50,328 nt of DNA from Alphaproteobacteria bacterium (lineage in GTDB: Bacteria > Pseudomonadota > Alphaproteobacteria > Rhodobacterales > Rhodobacteraceae): NCBI GenBank assembly GCA_030425395.1, contig JAUIAS010000022.1, forward strand, positions 1 through 50,328. The letters run 5' to 3'. Under the pieces are notes generated by a model. It did not search any database. It worked only from the letters and a program-made list of their open reading frames with translations, and was not told the DNA's origin. The translations under genes and the position numbers were made by a program. Shown piece after piece: positions 8,408 through 17,913 of the stretch; within the stretch, counting starts at the first letter, position 1, and each line of letters opens with the position of its first letter.

Positions 8408-9156
8408 GCGCGCAGAGTTTCGCCCCGGAAGAGCTTTATGCGACGGTGATCGCCGGTCTACTGGACGGTCTCGATCATGTGGCGGTGGGCATGGCCTCGC
8501 CGATCCCGGCGACGGGTGCGCTGCTCACGCAGGCACGTAACCACGGCGCAACGCGGGTTTCGATTCTGGGCAATCCCAAGGGTGCGCAATGGACAAATGG
8601 CGGTGCCGAATTGTTCGACATGGCAGGCCGAGGACGGATCGGCGCGTTTTTCCTGAGTGGTGGACAGATCGACGGGTCGGCAAACATCAATCTGGTCGGC
8701 ACCGGCTCCTATCCACAAAGCGACACACGCTGGTCCGGGTCTTTCGGGTCGGCGTATCTATATTTCGTTGTCCCGCGTGTCATTCTTTTTCGGTGGGAGC
8801 ACAGCCGCCGCACGTTGGTGGAGCAAGTGGATTTCATCAGCGCGCCGGGGCAATCGGAACCCGGCGTGTATCGGCCCGGTGGACCCGTTGCTCTGATAAC
8901 AAACCTATGCGCTTTTGATTACGATCGCGGGCGTGGGCGGTTCAAACTCAAATCGATCCACCCAGGGCACAGCCTGGAAGAGGTGCGCGACAACACCGGC
9001 TTTGATTTCGATGTGTCAGACGCCGTGCCACAAACATCCGCACCAGATGCCGAAACGCTGGCAATCCTGCGTGGACCCGTCGCAGCGCGGATGCGCACGC
9101 TTTACCCCGTTTTCGCCGACACGGTATTCGGCGCGGCCAATGCCCAAAGCGCCTGA
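8404..9156 (+). CDS. CoA-transferase family I, subunit B
   Basis: A 250-residue beta subunit partnering the preceding gene to form the active CoA-transferase. Family-like segments are VAVGMASPIPATGALL near residue 25, GNPKGAQWTNGGAELFDMA, and the DFISAPGQSEPGVYRPGGP block near residue 145. The catalytic glutamate of the family could not be placed with confidence by eye. It is the last gene of the catabolic operon. Its stop codon lies only 4 bases from the stop of the convergent regulator, inside a small shared hairpin. Confidence 0.82.
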   Translation: MSAQSFAPEELYATVIAGLLDGLDHVAVGMASPIPATGALLTQARNHGATRVSILGNPKGAQWTNGGAELFDMAGRGRIGAFFLSGGQIDGSANINLVGTGSYPQSDTRWSGSFGSAYLYFVVPRVILFRWEHSRRTLVEQVDFISAPGQSEPGVYRPGGPVALITNLCAFDYDRGRGRFKLKSIHPGHSLEEVRDNTGFDFDVSDAVPQTSAPDAETLAILRGPVAARMRTLYPVFADTVFGAANAQSA

Positions 9157-9166
9157 TCGGTCAGGC
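9151..9166. terminator. Hairpin shared by two convergent stop codons
   Basis: GCCTGA-TCGG-TCAGGC is a perfect 6-bp inverted repeat. The TGA in the left arm ends CoA-transferase subunit B, and the TGA read from the right arm on the minus strand ends the sigma-54 activator. No T-run follows on either strand, so its terminator strength is doubtful. Confidence 0.4.
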
Positions 9167-10243
9167 CGTGTGGGCCAGACGGTCAATGCCCAGCTTTTGC
9201 ATCTTGCCGATCAACGTTGTGCGCTTGATCCCAAGACGGTCCGCCGATTGGGCGACACTCCCGTTGGTCGCGTCAAGAGCTGCAAGGATCAGGTTTTCCT
9301 CGATGTTCTGGATATGGCGGCGCAGGTCGATCTGGCCCCCTTTCTCGAACGGGTTGGCGGCCGATTTGGCTAGGTCAGGCTTGTTTCCCGACGAGGCGCC
9401 GGTTTCTTCGCGCCCTGCGATCCATCCTGACAACAGGTAGTCACGTACATCGCTTGCTGAAATCTCGCGGTTCTTGAACAGGATTTGCGCGCGGTCGTGC
9501 ACGTTGCGCAGTTCACGAACGTTGCCGGGCCATGGGTAGTTGACCAGAACGTCCATCGCCTCGGCGCTCAGGCGCAGTGCGCGTCCCGGATTTCCCGCAC
9601 TGTCCTTGGAATTGATCGACATGGCCCGAAGTATCAGCGGAATGTCACGCGCACGGGCGGCAAGGGCTGGCATCCACAAGGCAAACACGTTGAGCCGGAA
9701 CAGAAGGTCTTCGCGGAACGTGCCCTTGCGGACCTCTTCTTCGAGGTTGCGATGGGTTGCGCTTATCAGGCGAAAATCAACCTCGATCTCAGCATCCCCG
9801 CCAACACGCTGAAACTTGCGGGTTTCCAGCACACGCAGCAATTTCACCTGAAGGCTGGCAGGCATGTCACCGATTTCATCCAGAAACAGGGTGCCGCCCT
9901 GCGCCTGTTCGATCAATCCGACGCGGCGCATATGGGCACCGGTGAAGGCTCCTTTTTCGTGGCCGAAAAGCTCGGCCTCCAAAAGCTCCTCGGGAATTGC
10001 GCCGCAGTTCAGTGCCACCAAGCGGCCCTTGCGTTCTGACAGCAGATGCATGGTGCGTGCGACAACTTCTTTGCCGGCTCCGGTCGGACCTTGCACCAAA
10101 ACCGGAGCATCCGAGGGTGCTATGGTCGCGATGGCTTGCTTGAGACGTTGCATGACAAGGGTTTCCCCCACCAGCAGCGTTTCCAAACGCAGATCAACCG
10201 CGAATTTTTGCTCGTCGTCCTCCGTGTTCCAAAAGCTTGCCAT
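9161..10243 (-). CDS. Sigma-54 enhancer-binding activator lacking an N-terminal sensory domain (candidate flagellar regulator)
   Basis: A 360-residue AAA+ bacterial enhancer-binding protein that remodels sigma-54 RNA polymerase. Walker A GPTGAGKE is at residues 52-59, the sigma-54-contacting GAFTGA loop at 98-103, Walker B is GGTLFLDEIGDM, and a Fis-type helix-turn-helix closes the protein (SADRLGIKRTTLIGKM). Only about 25 residues precede the AAA+ domain, so there is no receiver or PAS domain, as in PspF and some flagellar activators. The ATG at 10243 follows GGGGGA; the upstream TTG at 10258 is less likely. It lies on the same strand as the flg genes, whose operons carry sigma-54 promoters, so a FleT/FleQ-like role is the best guess. 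Control of the convergent catabolic operon is the alternative. Confidence 0.85.
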   Translation of the reverse strand: MASFWNTEDDEQKFAVDLRLETLLVGETLVMQRLKQAIATIAPSDAPVLVQGPTGAGKEVVARTMHLLSERKGRLVALNCGAIPEELLEAELFGHEKGAFTGAHMRRVGLIEQAQGGTLFLDEIGDMPASLQVKLLRVLETRKFQRVGGDAEIEVDFRLISATHRNLEEEVRKGTFREDLLFRLNVFALWMPALAARARDIPLILRAMSINSKDSAGNPGRALRLSAEAMDVLVNYPWPGNVRELRNVHDRAQILFKNREISASDVRDYLLSGWIAGREETGASSGNKPDLAKSAANPFEKGGQIDLRRHIQNIEENLILAALDATNGSVAQSADRLGIKRTTLIGKMQKLGIDRLAHTA

Positions 10244-10371
10244 CTGAGTGTCCCCCAAGACCGTCTACAACCATGACTATAGGCCAAGCGGTTTCAGGAA
10301 TTTAGCGAACCAGAGTATATTGCGATTATCTTAAGTGTTACTTTTTGAACCATAGGTTGGCCGCGTGTCGT

Positions 10372-11136
10372 TCAGTTCATTGCCGACCGGACTTCCGATA
10401 GAGATTTGGGGCGTTGACCCTGCGGCAGGTTCAGGTTGGACAGAATCTGCGGCTGTTCGGGCAATCCGACAAGGGCCGGACGGCTCTGAAACCGGGAATC
10501 AGCCGGAACCATGCGTGGCGCTGGAATCCTTGCCGGAACCGATAGCGGACCGGCAGGAGCGGACAGGTTGACCGCAACCGTGGCCTTGGGCAGATCGTCC
10601 AGTTTCTTGTGATGCCCTGCAACCCGCGACTGATAGGCGGCCCCACGATCCGGATCGCGGGAATGATAGTGTGCGGTCGCGGTTTCCCAGCTCCCGGTTC
10701 GGTCATAAAGGGATTTCAGATACCGCGCGGCATAATCGGTGTTGGTCACCGGATCCAGCATCGCTTCGACATTCGGAAATTCTTGGCTGTGCCACCGATA
10801 ATTGATCTGCATACAGCCAATATCAACGCTTCGTACACCGCTGTTGAGCGTTTCAGTCAGATGCGCAAGCGTGGCTGCACGCGATTTGAAATAATGCCCT
10901 TTGCCCTGAACGTTCAGCGTCCAGGGCCACGCGGCAAAAGTCTTGCCACGTTGGGTCCGCCCGGATTCCGTGCGTGCGATGGCGATTATCAGGCCCGGTG
11001 GGATGCCATGCGCCTGTTCGGCGGCACGAGCATGGATTTCGCAATCGACGGGCTGTGCTGCCCGCGCGATGGCGCTGGCCATACAAAGACATCCGACAAG
11101 AACGGCGCGCGAAAGGGCAGGCAGGTATTTCATCAT
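10372..11136 (-). CDS. sltF: Flagellar-type periplasmic lytic transglycosylase (SltF-like)
   Basis: A 254-residue SLT-domain transglycosylase. A signal peptide is seen (MMKYLPALSRAVLVGCL to ARA), then the catalytic-domain start IHARAAEQAHGIPPGLIIAIARTESG with the likely catalytic glutamate in RTESG, and GCMQINYRWH. The C-terminal 80 residues are proline-rich and unstructured. Start codons at 11136 or 11133 follow AAGGG; the TTG at 11163 has no support. It sits right after flgL. FlgJ here lacks a muramidase domain, so this protein probably opens the peptidoglycan for the rod, as SltF does in Rhodobacter sphaeroides (family knowledge). About 130 bases separate it from the regulator. Confidence 0.8.
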   Translation of the reverse strand: MMKYLPALSRAVLVGCLCMASAIARAAQPVDCEIHARAAEQAHGIPPGLIIAIARTESGRTQRGKTFAAWPWTLNVQGKGHYFKSRAATLAHLTETLNSGVRSVDIGCMQINYRWHSQEFPNVEAMLDPVTNTDYAARYLKSLYDRTGSWETATAHYHSRDPDRGAAYQSRVAGHHKKLDDLPKATVAVNLSAPAGPLSVPARIPAPRMVPADSRFQSRPALVGLPEQPQILSNLNLPQGQRPKSLSEVRSAMN

Positions 11137-11168
11137 ACCGCGCCCTTGCAAAGCGCGGGCCAACCGGC

Positions 11169-12410
11169 CTAGCGAATATAATCAAACAGGGATTTCTGCG
11201 TAATTTTCACATAAGCCTGCTGCGCTGCATCCCGCGTCAGCATCAATTGCTGAAGTCGCGTGATTGCAGAGGCCAGATCCAGATCTTCCAATCCGGCAAT
11301 CGCCTTGTCCATGACCACCTGTCGGGTTTGGTTCACGTCTTCCAGTTTTTGTGCAGATTGCGATATCGCACCGATACGGGCCCGCTGATCGGCAAAGTGA
11401 TTGGCAATATCACCCAGATTTCCGATCTGAGCGTCGCGGGTCATGTGTTGCGGAACAAAGGATGTCTCTGCACCATCTGCATCGGTCACAACAATGGGCA
11501 GGCCCGCGTCATCACGGTCAACCTGCAAAGCACTGAGTTCAATGGCCCCGGTTTGCGGTGAGCTCAGCATCAGACCGGCTCCGTCAGGTGTCAGCGCGGC
11601 GGTCACGCCCGTGACGGCAGATTGCGCATTGATCGCATCAACCGCGCCACCCAGGGCCGTGTCGGCCGCATCAAACTGAACGCTGGCCGTTCCGGCCGGT
11701 CCGGCAATATCCAACGAAAACCCGGTGGGCGTCTGGGTCAGGGGGATCTGAAGGGTTAGTTCCCCGTTGGAACGGACGGATGCGCGCGTGCTTTGGTTTC
11801 CGGTCGTCAGAGTTTCCAGAAATCTGTCAATCGCCTTGAACACATCGCCCTTTGGGGTTTCGACAAACACGTCCAACCCGGACAGGCCGGTTTCCATTGA
11901 CACGGATTCCGACACCTGCAGCTTGTGTCGCCCGCCATCGCCCAGATAGGTGACCGCCTCGGGACGGTCCTCGAACGCGGCACCGTCAGACCGGAACCCC
12001 GCGAACAGGGCGCGCCCGGAATCGTCGCGGGTGTTGGCAAGGTCGATCAGGGAACTGCGCAATTCCTTTGTCTCGATGGCGATGGTGGCGCGTTCATCCG
12101 CCGTCGCGGAATCGGACGCGGCGCGGATGGACAATTCACCAAGCCGTTGCATCACATCAACGGCTTCGGCCATCACGCTGTCTGATTGGTCCAGCCGCGA
12201 TTGGACTCTTTCGATGTTGGCCGAAAACTTCTCGAGCATATCCTTTTGTTCCTGCGCCGCAGAAAGCCGCAAGGCAGGCACCGGATCAACTGAAGGTCTC
12301 CGGTCGGCCTTGCCAGAGGATATCTGCCCCTGCAAATCAGAGATTTCCGAACCCAGCCGGTTCAGGGATTGCGCGTTCACTTGGTGAAACAGGGACGTTC
12401 CGATTGTCAT
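11169..12410 (-). CDS. flgL: Flagellar hook-filament junction protein FlgL (HAP3)
   Basis: A 413-residue hook-associated protein joining hook and filament, exported by the flagellar type III system. The N-terminus (TSLFHQVNAQSLNRL, then a long heptad helix through RVQSRLDQSDSVM and ELSIRAASDSATADER) and the C-terminal helix ITRLQQLMLTRDAAQQAY match flagellin-type D0/D1 domains. The middle is a variable domain of beta-strands. It starts 10 bases after flgK ends and is read with it in the flgGHIJKL transcript. Confidence 0.9.
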   Translation of the reverse strand: MTIGTSLFHQVNAQSLNRLGSEISDLQGQISSGKADRRPSVDPVPALRLSAAQEQKDMLEKFSANIERVQSRLDQSDSVMAEAVDVMQRLGELSIRAASDSATADERATIAIETKELRSSLIDLANTRDDSGRALFAGFRSDGAAFEDRPEAVTYLGDGGRHKLQVSESVSMETGLSGLDVFVETPKGDVFKAIDRFLETLTTGNQSTRASVRSNGELTLQIPLTQTPTGFSLDIAGPAGTASVQFDAADTALGGAVDAINAQSAVTGVTAALTPDGAGLMLSSPQTGAIELSALQVDRDDAGLPIVVTDADGAETSFVPQHMTRDAQIGNLGDIANHFADQRARIGAISQSAQKLEDVNQTRQVVMDKAIAGLEDLDLASAITRLQQLMLTRDAAQQAYVKITQKSLFDYIR

Positions 12411-12420
12411 CGTTCTAACC

Positions 12421-15400
12421 TCACAGCGCGTTCAGCAGAGTATCGAAAAGCTGCTTTGCGACGGAAATGACCTGAGCATTGGCCTGATATGCTTGTTGCT
12501 GCTGCATAAGTCGTGCCGCCTCGGCATCCAGATCGACGGCGCTGGCATTTTCTTCGGCGCGGGTGGCGCTATCCATCACATTTTGCGAGGTCAGCAGGCG
12601 GTCCTCACCTGCGCGGACCTGAGCACCGGCTGCTGTCAGAATCCGGGAAAACCCGGCAGTATAGCCACCCAGTCCTGTTTGCGCGTCGGTCTGGCGCAAG
12701 CGGGCAAGGGCCTCGATCCCCGTTGAATCCCCTGTGCCGCCGCCGTTGGGCGCGATGCCGAAACGATCACCCGTGGCGGGCGTGCCCGCGATCGTCACTG
12801 CCAGCCCCCCAAAGTCGGCATAACCTGATGCATCCAGAACCCGCGCCGCCAGAAACGCGCCGCTTTCTATATCAAACAGACCTACGCTGCCGCTGGCGGC
12901 GTCGAGAACGCGGACTTCCTTGGCGCGCTCTTCCACTTCGGTTGCGGTGTCAATGTCACCGGCAAGGCGCAGGGCACCGCCTTCGGGCATCACAACAAGA
13001 AGTTCTTCTTCCGGCAGGTTGTCGAGATAGAGAGTTGCACCCTGCCCTTGGTGGCGGGCATCAATTGCAAGGGTGCGCCCGTCTGCTGCTGTCAGTGTGA
13101 AACTGTCATCGTTGAGCGTGGCGACTGCGTCCAGAGTGGTAAAACCGGCATTGGCCGCATCGCTCTGCGCGGCGATCCTCGCCTCTTGGCTGTTGGCGTC
13201 GAAAGCGATCTCTATCCGACCCAAAGCCGTATTGACGGAGCCAACGCCCGGAAAGGTCGCGGGCAAGATAACGGCACCTGACGACACACTGACCGTATGA
13301 TCGGTGTTGCCAATGGCGATGGTAAAGGTGGCGGGAAGATTGCCCGCATCAAACGGGGCACCGACCACGGTGGTCATCACACCATCAGCGGCCCCCATGC
13401 CAAATCGTGCGGCCTCACCGGGATCGGAGGCAAGACGCAGCGCCTCGCCATTCAACTGACCACCAACGGTTTCCACGACAAGCGCGCCATCTGCCCCAAA
13501 GGTGGCTGTGATGCGACCGGCTTCCGGACCTTCTACGCTGACCCCGCCGTCTTGCATCCGCAGGGTATAGATCTGGTCGCCCAACGAAACACGCATCTGT
13601 GCGCCATCTGCCGGGATGTTCGGCACCACTGCGCCGGTCAGGCGACTGGCAGGTGCCTGCGCGCGCAAATCTGACAACATTGCTGCCGCGATGTCGCCTC
13701 CGGTTGTTGCCGTAAAGGGGGTCGCAGTCGCGATGATCTCGCGCCCGTCAGGTGTTGCCACTGCGATGCCGCGCAAAGCGGTGTCGCCGGCTGTTGGTGC
13801 CGCAGGGGTCAGGGTGACAGAGCTGCCAGCAGCGGATGTCTCGCGGCTCACAATTCCATCTTGAAACGCATCAAACGCAGCCTCGCGAAACACGCCATCT
13901 TCGGTAATCCCGAAAGATTGCGGGTTCGTTAGGGTGACCGTGCCAGTGATGCGCGCGTTCATCACGCTTGGCGACAGTGCGCCAGCCACACCAAGCGGAA
14001 CGCCTTGCGGGTCCAGCCGTCGCAGATCCGTTGGCGCCCCGTCACTATGGGAATAGGATGTCAGAACAACATCTGCGCCATTGTCATGGGTCAGAGTCAA
14101 CCGCCCGGAAACCGGGGCGACTTCGGCGCGAATGCCGGTTTCCGCGGACTGCGCATTGATCGCATCAGCCAGCGCCGCTGGCCCGCCGTTAGACAGATCT
14201 GCACGGATCAACACGCCATTGGCATTGTCGCCTGCCAATCGAAAGCTGATTTCACCCGTCGCTGGCGGCGTCATCGACAGCCGCGTTTCCGCATCGACCG
14301 AAACCGGCAGCGCCTGCGCCAGAATTTCCGCGCGCCATGCGGCGTTGGCCCCTTCGGGCAGGGTCACGTCACCAGAAAAGCCCGCCGCGTCAAAAGAAAT
14401 TGAGGTAGCCGGCGTTGACGGTACCGGAAGGTCGGTCCAACCCAGAATATTCCGGTCCGAATTCACCAGAACCGTTGCTGCACCGTCAACCGCCGCACGG
14501 GATTGCGTGACTGCACCGAAACCCGCCGCTGCATTCAGATAGCTGGCGTCATAACTGGCCGAAGGGTGGAACCCGTTTTCCGCCGTCAAAAAGGTCGCGG
14601 CCTCTTCTGCACCAAGCGGAGTGCCGGACAACTGGCGACCATCACGGGTAAAGATGCGCGGTTCGGCGGCGGCCACCGCATCCGCAACCACGACGCCCTC
14701 AACGGCACCGGCGGATGTGGTCATTTCTCCGGTGGGCAGCGTGTTGCCAGCCCACGCCAGAATGCTGAGGGCACCTTCCTCAAGCTGTGCATAAAGACCC
14801 AGATCGGCAAGCCTGTTGCCCGCCGCATCGCGCGTGGCACCGCTATTGAGTGCATCAGCGGCGGCTTGCAGTTCGCCAGACAGGGGGAATTCATGGATCG
14901 CGCCATTCAACTCAAGGCGCAACCCGCTCAAGCTGGCCCCGGAGGATACAACGAAATCCATCGCCGCGTCTCGCCCCTGGGCTGTCAGCGCCGTAGACGC
15001 TGCCTTTGCCGGAAGGACGCCGACAACACCCGATGACAGAAATTCTACCGTCTCGGCGCCCAGAACCGAAGCCAAGTCCGTCTTGCCGCTGGCAACCGGG
15101 GTGGCGATCGCAGCGGAAAGCGTCGCGTTTCCTGCGTTACTTGGTGCGGCAGTGACGATATGCGCCCCCGCCGTGGCAAGGTCGTCAGGGTTTTGCGGCA
15201 GGAACGTGATATCAATGGCCGATCCACTGCGCGGCGAAAGATGAAACCGGTCGCCATCCTGCGGGGCACCACCTTCGGTGATGATCTGAAGGCCGGGCAA
15301 TCCGATGCTGTCCACACCCTGCCCCACCTGCGCACCCGCGGCATTTGTTGCCGACCAAGTGCCGGAAGGCGCGTCAAAGACAAGATCATAGCCGTCGTCA

Positions 15401-16458
15401 GGCAGAAGATCAGGATTTGTTACGGTCACGGTCAGGGCAGCATTACCCCGATTGGTGGCACCTGCCTCTGCGTCCATCCCCGTCAAGGTCAGCAATGGGC
15501 CACCGGGGTTTCCCGCAGCATCCAAAGCTGCCGCATGCACCTTGTTCATCTCGGATGCGATGCCTGCGGCCCAGGTATCCAGATCGCGGACGGTCTGGCC
15601 AATAACCCCGGCAGCATTTGACAACCCGCGCAACACGCCGCTTGCGGGGGTGCGCATGCTCTCGGCGGCCGCCGGATCAGCGGAAACGACCGCCAGCCGC
15701 GTATCATCGCCTGCGGACAAAAATCCGGCCCGGTTCCGGTCCAGCACCAGAGCACCGTTGCCATCCGATCCCAAGCGCACCGTTGCCAGATCATTGTCAC
15801 CTATCTCAACGGAAATATCGGTCATCCGTGCAAGATCGGCCAACATCGCATCGCGCCGGTCCAGAACTGGATTGCGCGCTTCCTGATTTGGAATGCGGAT
15901 GATTTCCTGCTGGAGCTGGGCAAGCTGCTTGAGGGTATTGTTGGTCTGGTCAATCGCGATGTTGCGTTCATCAGCGACATCCTGAGCAAGATCGTTCAAC
16001 CCTTGCGCAAGGTCCGATATTCCACCCGCCAATGCGCGCCCCGCCAGCAATGCCACCTGCCGCAAGCCCGTGTCGGATGGTGCCGAAGCAAGGCCATCAA
16101 GGCTGTCAAAAAAACCATCCAGAAGATCAGGGATTCCGCCGTCACCTGGCATCAGCCGGTCTTCCAGCGCGGACAGATGGGCCAGACCGGTTTCGGCCAT
16201 GCCAAGCGATCCGGCGGCGGAGCGGGTGCGTTCAGCCAAAAGACCATCGAAGGCCCGCCGAATATCTGTGACCGACACGCCAGCACCCGGGCTGCCTTTG
16301 GTTACAGGACTAGCCGAAGCGCCCTGAATCTCCTGCATAACGACATCGCGGCGCCGATATCCCTGGGTATCGACGTTCGCGATGTTTTCTCCGGTCACCG
16401 CAAGGGCACTCCGGTAGGCCATCAGACCACTGCGACCGATATCCAGAAGATCAACCAT
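12421..16458 (-). CDS. flgK: Flagellar hook-filament junction protein FlgK (HAP1), very large
   Basis: A 1345-residue FlgK, against roughly 450-650 in most bacteria. The conserved ends are present: N-terminal LLDIGRSGLMAYRSALAVTGENIANVDTQGYRRRDV and a C-terminal helix EENASAVDLDAEAARLMQQQQAYQANAQVI. About 700-800 extra residues of Ala/Gly/Thr/Asp-rich beta-repeat-like sequence lie between them, with recurring LADAINAQSAETGI-type segments also found in FlgL. These would form outward-facing domains at the junction. The ORF is open throughout, so it is not a fusion artefact seen as a frameshift. Enlarged FlgK is, from memory, also known in Rhodobacter sphaeroides. It lies between flgJ and flgL. 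Confidence 0.92.
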   Translation of the reverse strand: MVDLLDIGRSGLMAYRSALAVTGENIANVDTQGYRRRDVVMQEIQGASASPVTKGSPGAGVSVTDIRRAFDGLLAERTRSAAGSLGMAETGLAHLSALEDRLMPGDGGIPDLLDGFFDSLDGLASAPSDTGLRQVALLAGRALAGGISDLAQGLNDLAQDVADERNIAIDQTNNTLKQLAQLQQEIIRIPNQEARNPVLDRRDAMLADLARMTDISVEIGDNDLATVRLGSDGNGALVLDRNRAGFLSAGDDTRLAVVSADPAAAESMRTPASGVLRGLSNAAGVIGQTVRDLDTWAAGIASEMNKVHAAALDAAGNPGGPLLTLTGMDAEAGATNRGNAALTVTVTNPDLLPDDGYDLVFDAPSGTWSATNAAGAQVGQGVDSIGLPGLQIITEGGAPQDGDRFHLSPRSGSAIDITFLPQNPDDLATAGAHIVTAAPSNAGNATLSAAIATPVASGKTDLASVLGAETVEFLSSGVVGVLPAKAASTALTAQGRDAAMDFVVSSGASLSGLRLELNGAIHEFPLSGELQAAADALNSGATRDAAGNRLADLGLYAQLEEGALSILAWAGNTLPTGEMTTSAGAVEGVVVADAVAAAEPRIFTRDGRQLSGTPLGAEEAATFLTAENGFHPSASYDASYLNAAAGFGAVTQSRAAVDGAATVLVNSDRNILGWTDLPVPSTPATSISFDAAGFSGDVTLPEGANAAWRAEILAQALPVSVDAETRLSMTPPATGEISFRLAGDNANGVLIRADLSNGGPAALADAINAQSAETGIRAEVAPVSGRLTLTHDNGADVVLTSYSHSDGAPTDLRRLDPQGVPLGVAGALSPSVMNARITGTVTLTNPQSFGITEDGVFREAAFDAFQDGIVSRETSAAGSSVTLTPAAPTAGDTALRGIAVATPDGREIIATATPFTATTGGDIAAAMLSDLRAQAPASRLTGAVVPNIPADGAQMRVSLGDQIYTLRMQDGGVSVEGPEAGRITATFGADGALVVETVGGQLNGEALRLASDPGEAARFGMGAADGVMTTVVGAPFDAGNLPATFTIAIGNTDHTVSVSSGAVILPATFPGVGSVNTALGRIEIAFDANSQEARIAAQSDAANAGFTTLDAVATLNDDSFTLTAADGRTLAIDARHQGQGATLYLDNLPEEELLVVMPEGGALRLAGDIDTATEVEERAKEVRVLDAASGSVGLFDIESGAFLAARVLDASGYADFGGLAVTIAGTPATGDRFGIAPNGGGTGDSTGIEALARLRQTDAQTGLGGYTAGFSRILTAAGAQVRAGEDRLLTSQNVMDSATRAEENASAVDLDAEAARLMQQQQAYQANAQVISVAKQLFDTLLNAL

Positions 16459-16461
16459 GAC

Positions 16462-16767
16462 TTACTCCGCCCGCCGGGGCAGCACGGCGGCAAATTGCCG
16501 TTCAATCGCATCCGCCAGGCCCAACCCTGCCCGGCTCGCACCTGTCTCTGAAAGGCTGCGGTCCAGCATGGATTGGGATGTCTCCACGGCGTGGCCACCC
16601 ATCAATTCGGACTCAAACGACGTTTCGCGCGCGGATTTTAGCATCTGTTGAATGAACAGCGCCTCAAATCCCTGCGCCGCCTCGCGCAGTTGTGTTTCCG
16701 CACGCGACGGGCGTGGGGCGGGGTCGATGGGCATGGAGGATGCAGTGTTGATCGGCGAGATTGTCAT
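16462..16767 (-). CDS. flgJ: Rod-binding protein FlgJ, N-terminal domain only
   Basis: A 101-residue protein matching only the rod-binding domain of FlgJ (AAQGFEALFIQQMLKSAR, then a LGLADAIERQFA helix), which caps the growing rod. Enterobacterial FlgJ is about 310 residues because it also carries a muramidase domain, which is absent here. That activity is probably supplied in trans by the SltF-like protein encoded after flgL. It lies between flgI and flgK with gaps of 11 and 3 bases. Confidence 0.88.
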   Translation of the reverse strand: MTISPINTASSMPIDPAPRPSRAETQLREAAQGFEALFIQQMLKSARETSFESELMGGHAVETSQSMLDRSLSETGASRAGLGLADAIERQFAAVLPRRAE

Positions 16768-16778
16768 GGCGTGTTTCC

Positions 16779-17903
16779 TCAGATCACGATCAATTCCGCA
16801 CGCAGCGCGCCAGAGCGATAGAGTGCCTCAAGGATTGCCACCAAATCGGCAGGGCTTGCGCCCACTGCGTTGATCGCGTCAACAAGCGAAGACAGCGACA
16901 CGCCCGGATCGAACACAAATGCGGGGTTGTTTTCCTGCTCCACGGCGATTTCTGTGTCTGGGGTCACCACGGGTTCACCCGGCGCGACAACCACACCGTC
17001 GCCACCATTGATCACGGTCGCCCCCTGATCCACGTTGAAATCTTCGTTCACGCGCACGGTCAACGACCCGTGCGATACTGCCGCTGGCGTCACGCGGACC
17101 TGACCACCGATCACAACCGTTCCGGTGCGCGCATTCACGATCACCTGAGCAGGAGGTTCGGCGGGTTCAACTTCGAGATTTTCAAGAATGCCCATATAGG
17201 ACACCCGTTCCGCCGGGTTGGCCGGTGCGCGCACCCGAACCGAACTGCCATCAAGGGCCAGCGCCACGCCTGCGCCAAAGGTTTCGTTGATCGTATCGGC
17301 AACCGATCCCGCGGTGGAAAAATCGGGTCGGTGCAGGTTCATCACGAAGTATTCGCTGTCCAGGAATGCGGTTTTCACCAACCGTTCCACCGTCGCCCCG
17401 CGCGGAATACGCCCGACAGTCGGGATGTTGACCATGATTGACGATCCATCTCCGCCTTCGACACCCAGACCGCCAACCACAAGGTTACCTTGTGCAATGG
17501 CATAGACTTCGCCATCTGCACCCATCAAAGGGGTCATCAAAAGTGTCCCACCCTGAAGCGACTTTGATTGTCCCGCGGTCGATACTGTCACGTCTATGTT
17601 CTGACCAGGTTTCAGGAACGGCGGCAGCTCTGCGGTGACCATAACGGCGGCCGCATTGCGTGCATTGAGATCCTGTGCATCCACCTCAAGACCCAACCGA
17701 GAGATGATCGCCTGCATGGACTGGCGGGTCAGCCCGGAATTCCCGTCACCCGACCCCGACAGGCCAACCACAAGACCATAACCGACTAGCGGGTTGGACC
17801 GCACACCGGCAACCGAGGCGATGTCCTTGATCCGGTCAGCAAGGGCGAAACCGGGCGCGGTAACAACCGAAGTTGCAATGACAAAAAGAATGGCGCGCAG
17901 CAT
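16779..17903 (-). CDS. flgI: Flagellar P-ring protein FlgI
   Basis: A 374-residue periplasmic P-ring protein that forms the peptidoglycan bushing around the rod. It has a Sec signal ([22 protein letters not shown]) followed by [32 protein letters not shown], a strong family signature, and ends [20 protein letters not shown]. The ATG at 17903 is preferred: AGGA lies 8 bases upstream and the signal peptide begins there. A TTG at 17927 would overlap flgH. Length is normal. Confidence 0.95.
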   Translation of the reverse strand: MLRAILFVIATSVVTAPGFALADRIKDIASVAGVRSNPLVGYGLVVGLSGSGDGNSGLTRQSMQAIISRLGLEVDAQDLNARNAAAVMVTAELPPFLKPGQNIDVTVSTAGQSKSLQGGTLLMTPLMGADGEVYAIAQGNLVVGGLGVEGGDGSSIMVNIPTVGRIPRGATVERLVKTAFLDSEYFVMNLHRPDFSTAGSVADTINETFGAGVALALDGSSVRVRAPANPAERVSYMGILENLEVEPAEPPAQVIVNARTGTVVIGGQVRVTPAAVSHGSLTVRVNEDFNVDQGATVINGGDGVVVAPGEPVVTPDTEIAVEQENNPAFVFDPGVSLSSLVDAINAVGASPADLVAILEALYRSGALRAELIVI

Positions 17904-17913
17904 GAGCGTGATC

